Assembly (NCBI GenBank): GCA_963556145.1
Contig: OY744471.1
Coordinates: 5,573,590 to 5,637,589 of the forward strand
Length of the DNA: 64,000 nucleotides
Direction of reading: 5' to 3'
Origin: Hygrocybe punicea
Taxonomy: Eukaryota > Basidiomycota > Agaricomycetes > Agaricales > Hygrophoraceae
Shown here piece after piece: positions 51,311-62,509 of this stretch. Every line of letters begins with the position of its first letter. Positions within the stretch are counted from its first letter, which is position 1. Both the position numbers and the translations under genes were made by a program. Under the pieces are notes generated by a model. It was not told where the DNA came from, did no database searches, and saw only the letters and a list, made by a program, of their open reading frames with translations.

Positions 51311-52539
51311 TATTTTACCTGAGAAAAGCCCACGGGACATATAGAATATCCCATGGGACACTTATCTTGTCTTAGAAAACCGCCCATGGGACATAGAACA
51401 TCCCTTGGGATACTTTCACTCTTATAGAAACAGCCCATGGGACATGAAAAATATTGCTTGGGATATTTACATTAACCAAGACAAAGCCCATAGGACATAT
51501 AAAATATCCCTTGGGATATTTACTTTACCCACAAAAAAGCCCATGGGACATATAAAATATCCCTTGGGATACCTTTGTTATCACAGAAACAGCCCATGGG
51601 ACATATAAAATATCCCTTGGGATATTTACTTTATCCACAAAAAAGCCCATGGGACATATAAAATATCCCTTGGGATACCTTTGCTATCGAAGAAACAGCC
51701 CATGGGACATATAAAATATCCCTTGGGATATTTACTTTACTCAAAAAAGCTCCAATCTACAGGCTGGTGGGACTGCCTGCTTGCTCAGCATCTGCCAAGT
51801 CACACAATAATAATCATAGCAATGCCACATGTTACATAATTTTAATTTACAAACCACTCAAAATAGACATAGCAAATTAAATAATTATTTTCACTAAATA
51901 CATGGTATTCTAATTTATAAGGGGAGAGACAGGGAGGTGGAGGAGAGGAGAGGAGAGGGGGAATGGCAGGAGGAATGGCAGGGGGTGGGCAGGGGGAGAA
52001 GGGGCAGGAGGTGGATGGGAGGTGGGGATGGTGGATGGACAGCATAGGCAGGGGGAGAAGGGGTAGGAGACAGCCAGGGGGGGAATGGAAAGGAGGAGGG
52101 AGGAGGGGGAGGGGAAAGGAGGGAAAGGGAAGGACCAACAATACATACCGGTGTTCCCCTGGTGTCCACGCCCCTCCGCATCCTCGCCCTTGTCCCCGTC
52201 CCCGTCCTCGTCCTCGTCCTCGTCGTCCCCGTCGTCCTTGTCGTCCCGGTCCCCGTCGTCGTCGTCGTCCTGGTCCCCGTCGTCGTCGTCGTCCCGGTCC
52301 CCGTCGTCGTCGTCGTCCTGGTCCCCGTCGTCCTCGTCGTCCCGGTCCCCGTCGTCCTCGTCGTCGTCCTCGTCCCCGTACCCATCCGCCTTGTCCTCGT
52401 CCTCGTCGTCCCCGTCCCCGTCGTCCTTGTCCTCGTCCTCGTAGTCCCCGTCCCCGTCCCCGTCCTCGTCGTTACCGCGTGGCCCTGTTCCCGTTCGCGT
52501 TGTCGTTGCCGTCCCGTTTGCCATCCCGTCCTCGCCATT

Positions 52540-53175
52540 TCAGTCCTCGTCGTCCCTGCTGCCGTTGTCCTCGTTGTCCCGGTCTCCGTTGTCCTCGTCA
52601 TCGTCCCGGTCGTCCTCGTTTCCGTCGTCCGTTGCTCCCGTCCCCGTTCTCGTGCTCGCTGTCCTCGTCGTCATCGTCCCCGTCGTCGTCGTCGTCGTCG
52701 TCATCCTTGTTGTCCCGGGTTCCGCGGTCCTCGTCGTCCCGTTCCCCCGTCCCGATCGTCTTCGTTTCCTCGTCCGTGTCGTGGTTCCCGTTGTCGTTGC
52801 CGTCGTCTTCCCCTTTCGCGCCGTGGTCGCGTTCGTTCGTTTACCCCTCGTCCTCATTCTCGTCGTCCCCGTTCTTGCTGTCGTGGTCGGCCTGGGTTGT
52901 CCCCGTTCTGGGCTGTGTCCTCCCTCCTTGTCGCCCGCATCCGCGTCTGCTTGTTTTGTTCGCGTTCGTTTGGCACGAGGGTGCGTGAAAAAAAGCCTAA
53001 AAGTATTTAAGTAGTTAGTAGAATAAATGAAAAGCATAAATGGACCACTTACCTGGGGTGCTCTGGCATCCGCACCGTTGTCGCGTCGTTGTTGAAAGCG
53101 ACAAGTCTTGTTGAACTCGTGCACGAGACTTTCAACCGGAATTTGCCGATATCCCAAACGGGGTCGAGTTGCCAT
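52540..53175 (-). pseudogene. Foldback arm gene, left copy
   Basis: Starts MATRPRLGYRQIPVESLVHE, continues to an intron donor (GTAAGT, about 53055), then a long Thr/Arg/Asp/Gly low-complexity part from GAC/ACG triplets extending to about 52160. Compared with the right arm the frame differs after FNKT. No known domain. Confidence 0.4.
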
Positions 53176-53359
53176 ATAGGGAATGGTGGCTGGATTTTCT
53201 TATTATTATTACATGTACTACAGCACCTAAATGGCCAGGGCAAGACCCTGAAGAGATATAAGTATGCTATACCTACCCCACAGGGAGTTTTTGTATTTTA
53301 TTTCATTTTATATGGGGAGATATTCACAATGCATTCTATGCCTCTGCCAAAAATGGACC

Positions 53360-53459
53360 NNNNNNNNNNNNNNNNNNNNNNNNNNNNNNNNNNNNNNNNN
53401 NNNNNNNNNNNNNNNNNNNNNNNNNNNNNNNNNNNNNNNNNNNNNNNNNNNNNNNNNNN
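53360..53459. other. Assembly gap of 100 N
   Basis: Exactly 100 N at the symmetry centre of the foldback. The flanks (CTGCCAAAAAT and ATTTTTGGCAG) are each other's inverse, so the assembler probably stopped at a hairpin. Frames crossing it are meaningless. Confidence 0.97.
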
Positions 53460-53638
53460 ATTTTTGGCAGAGGCATAGAATGCATTGTGAATATCTCCCC
53501 ATATAAAATGAAATAAAATACAAAAACTCCCTGTGGGGTAGGTATAGCATACTTATATCTCTTCAGGGTCTTGCCCTGGCCATTTAGGTGCTGTAGTACA
53601 TGTAATAATAATAAGAAAATCCAGCCACCATTCCCTAT

Positions 53639-54690
53639 ATGGCAACTCGACCCCGTTTGGGATATCGGCAAATCCCGGTTGAAATTCTCGCACGCCAGTT
53701 CAACAAGACTTCGTTTTCAACAACGACGCGACAACGGGTGCGGATGCCAGAGCACCCCAGGTAATTATTCTTTATCTTTTTTCTTCATTCTACTGACTAC
53801 TTAAACACACTTGTAGGTTTTTTTCCCTCACCCTCGTGCCAAACGAACGCGAACGCGGCAACAGCAACAAGCAGACACGCATGCGGGCAACAAGGAGACG
53901 GTATGCAGCCGAGAACAGGGACAACCCAGGCCTACTACGACAGCAAGAATGAGGACGACGGGAATGAGGACGACGGGGTAAACGAACGAATGCGACCACG
54001 GCGCGAAAGGGGAAGACGACGGCAAGGGGAACGGGAACCACGACACGGACGAGGAAACGAAGACGAGGACAGCTGGCGGACGGGAACCACGGACGACGGA
54101 AACGAGAACGACCGGACGGGGAACAGGACGACGGCAGCAGGGACGACGAGGACGGAAACGGGGACGAGGACGAGGATGACGACGAGGACAGCGAACACGG
54201 GAACGGGGACGGGGGCAACGGACGACGGAAACGAGGACGACCGGGATGGGGGAACGGGACGACGAGGACCACGGAGCCTGGGACAACAAGGATGACGGCA
54301 ACAGGGACGACGAGGACGGGACGGCAAACGGGACGGCAACGACAACGCGAACGGGAACAGGGCCACGCGGTAATGACGAGGACGAGGACGGGGACGGGGA
54401 CTACGAGGACGAGGACAAGGACGACGGGGACGGGGACTACAAGGACGAGGACAAGGACGACGGGGACGGGGACGACGAGGACAAGGACAAGGACGACGGG
54501 GACGGGGACGACGAGGACGAGGACAAGGCGGATGGGTACGGGGACGAGGACGAGGACGAGGACGACGGGGACTGGGACGACGAGGACGAAGGGGACCAGG
54601 ACGACGAGGACGACGGGGACCGGGACGACAAGGACGATGGGGACGACGAGGACGAGGACGAGGGGCGTGGACACCAGGGGAACACCGGTA
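53639..54690 (+). pseudogene. Foldback arm gene, right copy
   Basis: ATG 53639 reads MATRPRLGYRQIPVEILARQ and FNKT. It is joined across a likely intron (GTAATT 53761 to TTGTAG 53816, branch TACTGAC) to a very acidic D/E/G-rich tract of about 250 codons made of GACGAGGACGGG-like words, ending at an ACCG/GTATGT donor (about 54688). No known domain. Confidence 0.45.
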
Positions 54691-55394
54691 TGTATTGTTG
54701 GTCATTCCCTTTCCCTCCTTTCCCCTCCCCCTCCTCCCTCCTCCTTTCCATTCTCCCCCTGGCTGTCTCCTACCCCTTCTCCCCCTGCCTATGTGCTGTC
54801 CATCCACCATCCCCACCTCCCATCCACCTCCTGCCCCTTCTCCCCCTGCTCACCCCCATTCCCTGCCATTCCCCTCTCCTCCACCTCCCTGTCTCTTCCC
54901 TGATAAATTAGAATAACATGTAGTTAGGTAAAATAATTATTTAATTTGTTATATCCATTTTGAGTGGTTGGTAAATTAAAATTATGTAACATGTGGCATT
55001 GCTATGATTATCATTGTGTGACTTGGCAGATGCTGAGCAAGCAGGCAGTCCCACCAGCCTGTAGATTGGAGCTTTTTTGAGTAAAGTAAATATCCCAAGG
55101 GATATTTTATATGTCCCATGGGCTGTTTCTTCAATAGCAAAGGTATCCCAAGGGATATTTTATATGTCCCATGGGCTTTTTTGTGGATAAAGTAAATATC
55201 CCAAGGGATATTTTATATGTCCCATGGGCTGTTTCTGTAATAGTGAAAGTATCCCAAGGGATGTTCTATGTCCCATGGGCTGTTTTCTAAGACAAGATAA
55301 GTATCCTATGGGATATTCTACATGTCCCATGGGCTGTTTTTTAGACAAGATAAGTATCCCATGGGATATTCTATATGTCCCATGGGCTTTTCTC

Positions 55395-55760
55395 AGGTAA
55401 AATAAATATCCCAAGGGATAAAATAAATGTCCCAAGGGATAAAATAAATGTCCCAAGGGATAAAATAAATGTCCCAAGGGATAAAATAAATGTCCCAAGG
55501 GATAAAACAAATATCCCCAGAGATAAAGTAAATAGCCCAAGGGATGAAATAAATATCCCAAGGGATGAAATAAATAGCCCAAGGGATGAAATAAATATCC
55601 CAAGGGACGGAATAAATATCCCCAGGGATAAAGTAAATAGCCCAAGGGATGAAATAAATATCCCAAGGGATGAAATAAATATCCCAAGGGATTAAATAAA
55701 TATCCCAAGGGACGAAATAAATATTTCAAGGGATGAAATACATATCCCAAGGGATGAAAT
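55395..55760. repeat. 21-bp tandem array (right arm of foldback)
   Basis: Inverted partner of 51108-51310 with about seventeen units (AAATGTCCCAAGGGATAAAA and variants). The copy number differs from the left arm, so the arrays expanded separately after the arms formed. Confidence 0.9.
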
Positions 55761-56203
55761 TACAGTCCCTAGGCCTTTTAATCTATGCACACAAATATTT
55801 TCATAATTTTACCTATTTTATTTACAATGTTATAGCTATTTTTCAAAAAACATGAGCTTGAGCTGAGGCAACACCTGGTTGAGAATATATCCCAGGAAAA
55901 TATATATTCTCCCTGATGGTATTATAATATGTCCCATGGGATGATATTTCAGGCCATGATCCTTTCTCAAAATCATCCCTTGGGATAACTATTCAGCCTT
56001 TGGTCTTCTTTGGAAATTGTCCCTAGGGATAAAAATATAACCCTACGCTTGCCTACAGTCAGAATGTCCCTGGGGCAATAAATTGTCCTTGGGAGTACCA
56101 TGGTTATATGAACACTTAGATGGAACACCTACAGAGTTGTGTTACATCTAGTTAGTTGGGGCTAGGTGGTTGACTAAAGTGGCTCAAGGTAGGTGGGACA
56201 TAT

Positions 56204-56255
56204 TAGAATTCCTGCTTTCAGCCGACATTTTGGCTATCCAAAAGTAGGAATTCTA
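56204..56255. repeat. 52-bp hairpin beside the mariner terminus
   Basis: TAGAATTCCTGCTTT (56204) and AAAGTAGGAATTCTA (ending 56255) form a near-perfect hairpin. AAGGTAGGTGGGACAT lies just left and AAGGTAGGGGACAT just right, so a mariner-like end seems to be duplicated around it. Confidence 0.7.
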
Positions 56256-56469
56256 AGGTAGGGGACATCCACCATTGACTAATGTCACATGGTGTTACTC
56301 TTACATGACATTTCCATCCAAAACTGGCCAGCAACCTAAGATTAAGGGATACCATAGCATCAACATCGAATTATAAAAATTGCTCCCTACATAATGCAGA
56401 TATATACTATGTAATGTAGTATCTCAAAGGGATTGACGAAAAATTAAAAAATGGAGAACTAGAAAGCAA

Positions 56470-58660
56470 ATTGCTCATTGTTGAGCCGGAATAGCAGCCT
56501 CTGCTTCACAAAGAAGTGAATCAGGGAAAATCCGGTGGCCCTGGTATATCCTAGCAGCCCAGGCTGCCTGCCAACCATTGAGACCTGAGTTGTATGCTTC
56601 CACGAACCGCCAAGAACATGTTGAGAATCTGTACTATGGTCAGGGTAGTGGTGACATGGCAACAATCAGGGCTCACCATTGCATGGACTCCAGAGGAACA
56701 GCATCCAGGGCATCAAGTGCATTCTTTGGCAGTTGATCTTCCTGCGATGACTCAGGGTTGAGACAGTAGATACATTTCGCATAGCCCCAACACTGCTCAA
56801 AAAAGTTTAGTTCACAGTGAAATTTAGGAAGGAAATATACGGTAAATCCGTGCAAGTTAAACATCTCCCCAACAATTGTTTTTGCATTGGGGAAGTCCGG
56901 CTGATTAAAGAGGAGTCAGCGGCAACAGCAATCCAAAGCCGGCACTTCACATTTGAAGCTCTTGCACTCTTCCTTGAGTTTTCGTGCTTCAGTAAATCCA
57001 TGCTCCTCGAGAATTGTTGCCATCCCTTTGAATATTCCTGCGCAAAGGTGGCTAGCTGGGAAATAAAACGATTGTGGTACACCATCAACAGATCCATCCT
57101 GCATCAGGATCTTGGTCTTGGCAGATGAACCATCCGGATTGTGGATGGGTTTCCCATCAGCCGATTGTTGTGTGACTTTGACCAACCAGTTGTTCTCCTT
57201 GGGTGAGAATTTGGGCATTTTGCGGGCAGATGGAGAGCCTTCAGTGTGCTTCAGGTGACTGGGTGCATTGTCATAGATAAAAATGTGGGTGTATTCTGGG
57301 TAGTCTGTCTCTACAATATCCATCACCTCATTTGCTTGTTTAATGATGTCATCACTAGTGAAATAACCATCATGATTTTTGCCAGGCTTCATGATATGGC
57401 GTGCAGAGCGTGTGCTGTCCTTTGAGTGCAACCAGCCAAATTCTGCAGAAACAAAGTCTGCGAGCATCAGTGATTTCCCTTCTCCATTGGCATAAGGCTT
57501 TGCTGGTGCATCTTTGTGATACCATGTCTTCCGCCTCCAATCATGAGCATAGAAAATGCTCTCATTGTGGAACCAGATCACAACCTTTTCACTCACATTC
57601 GGAGGGCACGGTCCATATTCAGGATGGCCATTGATATATGTCTGGACCCGATCCTTGAGAGCACAGAGGGCTGGAATATAGCTCTTCTCCCAGTAGGTGA
57701 TAACGTCTTCATGCTCATGTCCATCAGTGTACTGACCCATTTTTGCCTCCTGGAAGTGATAGCCGAGTGTGTGGAGATAACGGCGTGCTGTCTGTTCTGA
57801 GATTTTCTTATCAATTCCATGCTTATCTTTGACATCAGGACATGCCAGATATTCGACGAGTTTGGCGGCAGTGATGTTTTTGCCCAGCTCCTGGAGGTGA
57901 AGATTGATGTCATTAACTAAATCCTCATCGACAAGCAGCGATTCATTCCAATCGCCATAGGGATTGATAGGGAGAACTGTGTGATCATCAAGGAATGCCC
58001 AGACCAGCTGACAAAGAACTCATGCACAGTGTGGCCCTCGTCCAAGTGTTACGGCTGCCTGAAGAGATGAAGCAGCCCAGTGTCCATATGTTCTCAATTA
58101 TGCATCTGTGTACAGTTGTAGCATGGCCTTCATTCCTTCAAGACGGTGACGGATGAATGGGTTGAACTGTGGGGTCTTGTACCCTCCTCCCTTGCCTCTC
58201 GGTGGACCTTGCAACTGGACAATGAGATCATCAAGACCCTGTTTTGCCACATTGACAGTTGGAGCCTCGCGAAGTCTGCCTGCTTTATATGACATAACGT
58301 GATCAATGAAAGGATCTGGATTTTGATCATGAGTTGAGACGGGTGCAATAATTGGTGCAGATTCAGTCTCCTCATGATTGGTGGTTCCAATCTCAGGTAC
58401 AAATGGGCCTAGAAGGGTGTACTCAATAAAGATAGAGTCAGGAGCAGCTTTGGGCTCCTCGGAAACCACAGAAGGAAAGGAAAGCTCCCCAGAAAGGGAG
58501 TTGAATAGGTCCTTTGGCCACAGTGCAAGAAATACATTGTCATGGGACTGGTCTGATTTTCTGCAATCAAGGAAAGCATCCAAACTGGACCGACTCTTGT
58601 GATGAATTTTTAGCTGCCAAGAACACAGATGTAAATAAATTTGTACTGGAATGTTTTCTT
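56470..58660 (-). pseudogene. DDE transposase of the Tc1/mariner-like element
   Basis: The N-terminal region includes YSPHKRRRLTCSDDEKENIP (about 58700). Then come a helical segment (about 57910-57760) and the main frame 57740-56916. The catalytic region reads VVIWFHNESIFYAHD, FIYDNAPSH and FHCELNFFEQCWGYAK (56864-56673), the usual D/D/E layout. The first Asp, expected in the FHDES motif, reads Asn (FHNES). The end reads SGLNGWQAAWAARIYQGHR near 56560. Stops at the ends of 56916 and 56673 and frame changes add to the damage. Family role: excision and insertion of its own element at TA. This copy is predicted dead. Confidence 0.75.
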
Positions 58661-58871
58661 TTTCATCATCACTACATGTCAGCCGCCTTCGTTTATGTGG
58701 GGAATATTGTACCAGTACGTCTTTGGCTAGTGTTGCCGAAGTTCGGTTTGGTTCAGCTGAATGCCAAACTGGAACCGGAACCGCGTCAAATGGTTTCAAG
58801 GCATTCGGTCTGCGTTCAAACACAGTTCGAACCGCAAACCAACCTCCAAATCTCCTCATGAAGACCAGGCA

Positions 58872-58887
58872 CACATCAATTGATGTG
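58872..58887. repeat. CAATTG dyad 3, 16 bp perfect palindrome
   Basis: CACATCAATTGATGTG inside the hAT element nested in the mariner. Confidence 0.9.
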
Positions 58888-59176
58888 GCACTGGGTTTCA
58901 CAAGGGAAGCAGGAGGTGGGACGGGAGGTGGGGTGGTTGTAGGAACTCAGGGAGGAGTGGAGGGCCAAAGTAAGGTGGCAGACAGCAACTACTTGCTGTC
59001 ACCATCCTCACTCTTGCCCTCGCCATCCCTGCTGTGGCCGCTGTCAATGACGGGGGCCATTTGGCCACCTTCGTCATCGTTGTCGTCCTGTAGTAGGCAG
59101 GGTGGGGGGGAGGAGATGGGGATGCTGCTAGCCCCCTCACCCCCTCACCACCTATTTGACCTTGCGACATTGGACG

Positions 59177-59192
59177 CACGTCAATTGACGTG
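59177..59192. repeat. CAATTG dyad 4, 16 bp perfect palindrome
   Basis: CACGTCAATTGACGTG, same hAT element, between CCTTGCGACA and TGTTCGCGAGG. Confidence 0.9.
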
Positions 59193-59283
59193 TCACCGTG
59201 TGTTCGCGAGGTGGAACGGGGTTGGGGACATCTTCAGGCTGGGGAAAATTCAACAGCAAACAAAAAAAGACTTACCTGGCGGC

Positions 59284-59550
59284 TGGGGGTGGATGCACCA
59301 CTCTCCTGGCCAGTTCTCTCGCTTTCCACGTTATTGTTGTGTGTGGTTGTTGCCGTTGCCATTGCCATTGCCATGGCTGTTGTCATTGTCATTGTGGTTG
59401 TCGCTGTCGTTGTCGTTGCGGTTGCGGTTGCTGTCGCTGGGGGTCATTTGGCCATCGTCATCGTCATCGTCAGGGTGGTGGCATTGGTGGTGGTGGTGGT
59501 GTTGCCACTGCCGTTGCTGCTGCTGCCACTGCTGCCATCGATTCACTCCA
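59284..59550 (-). other. Low-complexity exon with RRVVHPPP module in the hAT element
   Basis: The minus strand encodes Q/N/D-rich sequence (about 71 codons at 59546-59331). It is followed by ARRVVHPPPAA in another phase and a GTAAGT donor at about 59270. This is the same order as in the modules at 42.2, 44.7 and 62.4 kb. Confidence 0.5.
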
Positions 59551-60349
59551 ACTCACGTTGGAATGTGAGGGAGGTTGTTGGGTGAAGTTGATCGAGGGCG
59601 CCTTATTTATGTGGTCAAGGTGGGCCCCATGGGGCTGTTCTATGTAAGAAAATGTCAGTAAAATATGAAATAAAGTCATTACTTACTGTGGTTGTTGAGT
59701 AACGTTAGTGTTGAGTCGAAATTGAAGAGTTGCGCGTGTATGTTTAAGGTCACATGACCTAAGTTCACGCAACTGCATACAAAAAAATGTGAAAATTTGA
59801 GTATCTAAATGAGTATCTACATAGGTAAATATATATTATGGTTCGCGGTTTGAACCACATTTGAACGCGGTTTGAACCGCATGTCAGTGCCAGAACCGCA
59901 AACCGAACCAGCAATTCGGTTCAGCCAAAAGGCTGAACCAGAACCAAAATTCCAGTTCAGTTCGCAGTTCAAACCGGGTTCGGATCGGTTCCGAACCAAA
60001 CTTCGGCATCACTATCTTTGGCACCCTGAGTAACATTTTGTATTCGAGACAGACTGTAGCCAGGGCGTCAGGGCATATTTAAATGATCAGGGCACGATGC
60101 GACGCGACACCTGTGTATTTTTAGGCTAAATTCACTAATGCTTTAAAATCACACCACTAAAATCAAATTTGAGTAGCACAAAAATCTCTATTGAAGTGTA
60201 TCTACAGATTGTAGAAGCCAATTGGGTTTAAAGTGTCTGTATCTTGTACACTGGAAGTTCTCAATCCATGACCAGCCAGACTCTGCTTAATTAGGCGTTT
60301 GTCACGCTTAGCACGTGACATTAGTCGATGGTGGATGTCCCCTACCTTA

Positions 60350-62130
60350 CGTGGCAAATACTTCCTGCAGTGGATCCTGAAGTCATCCACGTTCCATCCT
60401 GTGAAAAGGCAAGGGACGACACAGAGTCTGTATGTCCTTCCATTGGACCCATGATGGGTTTCGCTGTCTTGATGTCCATAATACAAATACACTTGTTGTT
60501 GAGGTCTTTATAGGTGACGTGCTTGCTGTCCGGCGAGACTGCAACAGGGCAACGGCCATCAAATCCACAGACACTCTGCCAGCTTTGAATGTCCCAGACT
60601 TCTACTCTGCTCCCTGCTACAGACTGGCCATTCGGCAAGAACATGATGGACCAGACTTTGCTACCAGGCGTAAGCGAGTGCATGGCTTTGCCTGTTCTCG
60701 CATCCCATATTCGGATGGTCTTGTCCTCTGAGCCAGATGCAATCATCCTACCATCCACTGAAAATGCTACTGATTTAATCCAATATGTATGCTCCATGAG
60801 GCAAAGCAACTGATCCCTGCTTTTTGCATCCCACACCATGACAGCCTTTTTGGCAGAACCAGAGACGATTTTCTGGCCATCTGGAAAGTACGTGATGGAA
60901 AAGACATATTTTTGTGTGACCACACAGAGGTCCTAATATGACCTTCTCATTCCCCCAATCCCAGACATGAACAGTCTCATCCCTGGATGCAGAGACAATA
61001 TGCTCCCCTTCAGGTGAAAGGGCAACACAACACACAAAATCAGTATGCCCCTTCAGCCTGCAAGTTTCTCAAAAGGTATGGGGAGCTGGTCGCAGTTTGG
61101 GAGGGGGAGAAGGTGCATGAAGCTGAGTCACAGGGACTTCAGGCTGTCTGGTCACAGGAGGGGATGTAGGCAGTAGGAGAGGCTGGTAAAACAGGGTGAG
61201 AATCAGATTTAGAGATTGCTGTCCAGCAGGACAAACCTTCATTGCTCGCTGATAACAATTCTTGCCAGGTGAATGAGAAATCACATTGTATACAGAGCCA
61301 ATATTTGGTCGAGAGAGAGAATCCTTTCTCCAGCAAACCTCTGCTAGTTGCCAGCTCTTGTTTGTCATTTGGGGAGCCTCATCATGGTCAGGATGCTCCG
61401 GTCTGATGCCTTGGTTCACCACAAGTTCAAGCAATGGGGATGTCACCGAGTGGGATCTGGTTGGTGTCAACCTGGTTGGATAGAGGTATTAGGCTGCCAT
61501 TAGCCAGACGCAATGAATGTACTTACCTCATACACCATCATGCTGAATGCATAGATGTCAGCAGGATTTTTCAGTGATCCTCCTTTCAGCCTCTCTGGTG
61601 TCATCCAATTTGGACTGCCTGTTACCGTAGTCTTGACTGTGCGACTTGCAAGATCGGTTTTGATATGTGACAGCCCAAAGTCGCAGAGTAATGCATTCTC
61701 TCCATGGTCAATGAGTACGTTGAGCTGTAATGGTAATAAGTACAGGAGACGAGTCGAAGGGAATATGCTTCCTTTGCCGATTTTAGATCACCATGCACAA
61801 TGTTCTGGCCATGAAGGTACACCAGTCCCAGTGAGATATGATACTTGAAGGTGGTCATCAGACACTGAAAAATAAGTGAATGTAATAGAGTACCCACTAT
61901 CCTTTGCAGATCACAATCTGGATTTTGCTCAATCTACAGCTTGGGCGCTTCCATTGGTCACAAGAGGCATGATGATGAATGGCTTTTCATTCACAAAATT
62001 CTTGGGGAGGAAATATTAACACAGTCGTGAGAAGGAAATTCTTGAAAAACGTACAAAGCACATGTGGATGCCAGAGATCAGACCAAATCTATGTATCAGG
62101 GGTTTGATAGAAGCCCAGGGCACTGGGGGG
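60350..62130 (-). pseudogene. TKL-like protein kinase fused to WD40 repeats, 3' truncated
   Basis: Minus-strand order. Kinase N-lobe remnant: NEKPFIIMPLVTNGSAQAVD (about 61970). Catalytic loop: YHISLGLVYLHGQNIVHGDL followed by K (61840-61790; HGDLK in place of HRDLK, as in fungal TKL kinases), then an intron. Activation segment: ALLCDFGLSHIKTDL (DFG) and TVTGSPNWMTPERL. C-lobe end: GIRPEHPDHDEAPQM and LAEVCWRKDSLSRPNI (61470-61300). After a Pro-rich linker (QLHAPSPPPKLRPAPHTF) come WD40 blades (EHIVSASRDETVHVWDW, DGQKIVSGSAKKAVMVWDAK, DGRMIASGSEDKTIRIWDAR). One extra A in a five-base run (60909-60913) shifts the frame. The gene ends in mid-blade at the mariner terminus 60347. Confidence 0.75.
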
Positions 62131-62339
62131 GCAGATCCCTGCCTTGATCTCTCATCGGATGGCCTAAGTTCTGCATGTCAGGCAGATATCTAGTGTATTG
62201 CACAGGTACGGGTAAACCCGCGGGTTTTGCTGTGGGTACCGCCACAGGTGCGGGTACGGGTACAGCAATTTGTACCCGTGCGATTACCCGTACCTGCGAC
62301 GGGTAACCCGTGTACCTGTGACATTCAGTCACACGAATG

Positions 62340-62478
62340 ACGCGTCGGGTTCAACCGCAACCGCAACAATCCAACGGGGCACGACAACAAGATGATAGAA
62401 GACCACAGTGACAAAGACCAAGACGATGGCAACGGAGAGGATGGCCGGGAGGGTGGTGCGCCCACCTACCGGCCCAGG
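62340..62478 (+). other. Low-complexity exon with GRVVRPP module (hAT at 62191)
   Basis: An AAC/GAC-rich open stretch ends AGRVVRPPTGP, followed by a GTACGT donor at about 62478. A second copy at 62815-62847 ends GGVVHPLPSHQ with GTGAGT. Confidence 0.5.
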
Positions 62479-62509
62479 TACGTATTCAGATTCTACTTCC
62501 ATTGACATG

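Larger units (their letters stand above)
50681..56181. mobile_element. Foldback-type element with 2.7-kb inverted arms
   Basis: The ends CACTTCAGTCAACCACC (50681) and GGTTGACTAAAGTG (56181) are inverted, and the 8-bp direct repeat GCTCAAGG flanks it exactly (50673-50680 and 56182-56189). Arms 50681-53354 and 53460-56181 pair through almost their whole length but have diverged by substitutions and a net 48-bp length difference. That argues against a simple assembly duplicate. Each arm has, from outside in, TCCC(A/T)TGGGA word arrays, a C-rich stretch, a GAC/GTC triplet-rich exon, an intron and a short exon. The centre is unsequenced. Confidence 0.85.
58728..60014. mobile_element. Non-autonomous hAT element nested in the mariner
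   Basis: 1287 bp, left end TAGTGTTGCCGAAG, right end CTTCGGCATCACTA, with perfect 8-bp duplications TCTTTGGC (58720-58727, 60015-60022). The subterminal blocks use GGTTCGAACC-type words, and the right block GAACCGATCCGAACCCGGTT equals that of the element carrying the transposase (42722). The inside holds two CAATTG dyads and a low-complexity exon. No transposase, so it would depend on another hAT source. Confidence 0.92.
56256..60347. mobile_element. Tc1/mariner-like transposon, interrupted by a hAT element
   Basis: AGGTAGGGGACATCCACCAT (56256) is repeated inverted at 60347, with CGACTAATGTCAC-type continuation and only a few mismatches over 34 bases. TA dinucleotides flank it (56254-56255, 60348-60349), as for Tc1/mariner. 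The total is 4092 bp; without the 1287-bp hAT element and one 8-bp copy the native length is 2797 bp. The transposase reads on the minus strand. The element adjoins the cut end of the kinase-WD40 gene. Confidence 0.85.

Noticed and set aside
51056..51375. Repeat protein with INIPRDE units
   Set aside because: The 21-bp tandem period keeps all frames open; reading frames exist on both strands.
51910..52988. Long Asp/Gly- or Pro/Arg-rich ORFs of 200-340 codons
   Set aside because: They are six-frame products of GAC/GTC triplet repeats. Only the minus-strand frame tied to the MATRPR start has any gene-like context.
53264..53671. Open frames spanning the N run
   Set aside because: They are translations through 100 unknown bases at the centre of a palindrome.
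58098..58901. Single 267-codon gene
   Set aside because: Its first third lies in the hAT terminus; only the part after TCTTTGGC belongs to the mariner transposase.
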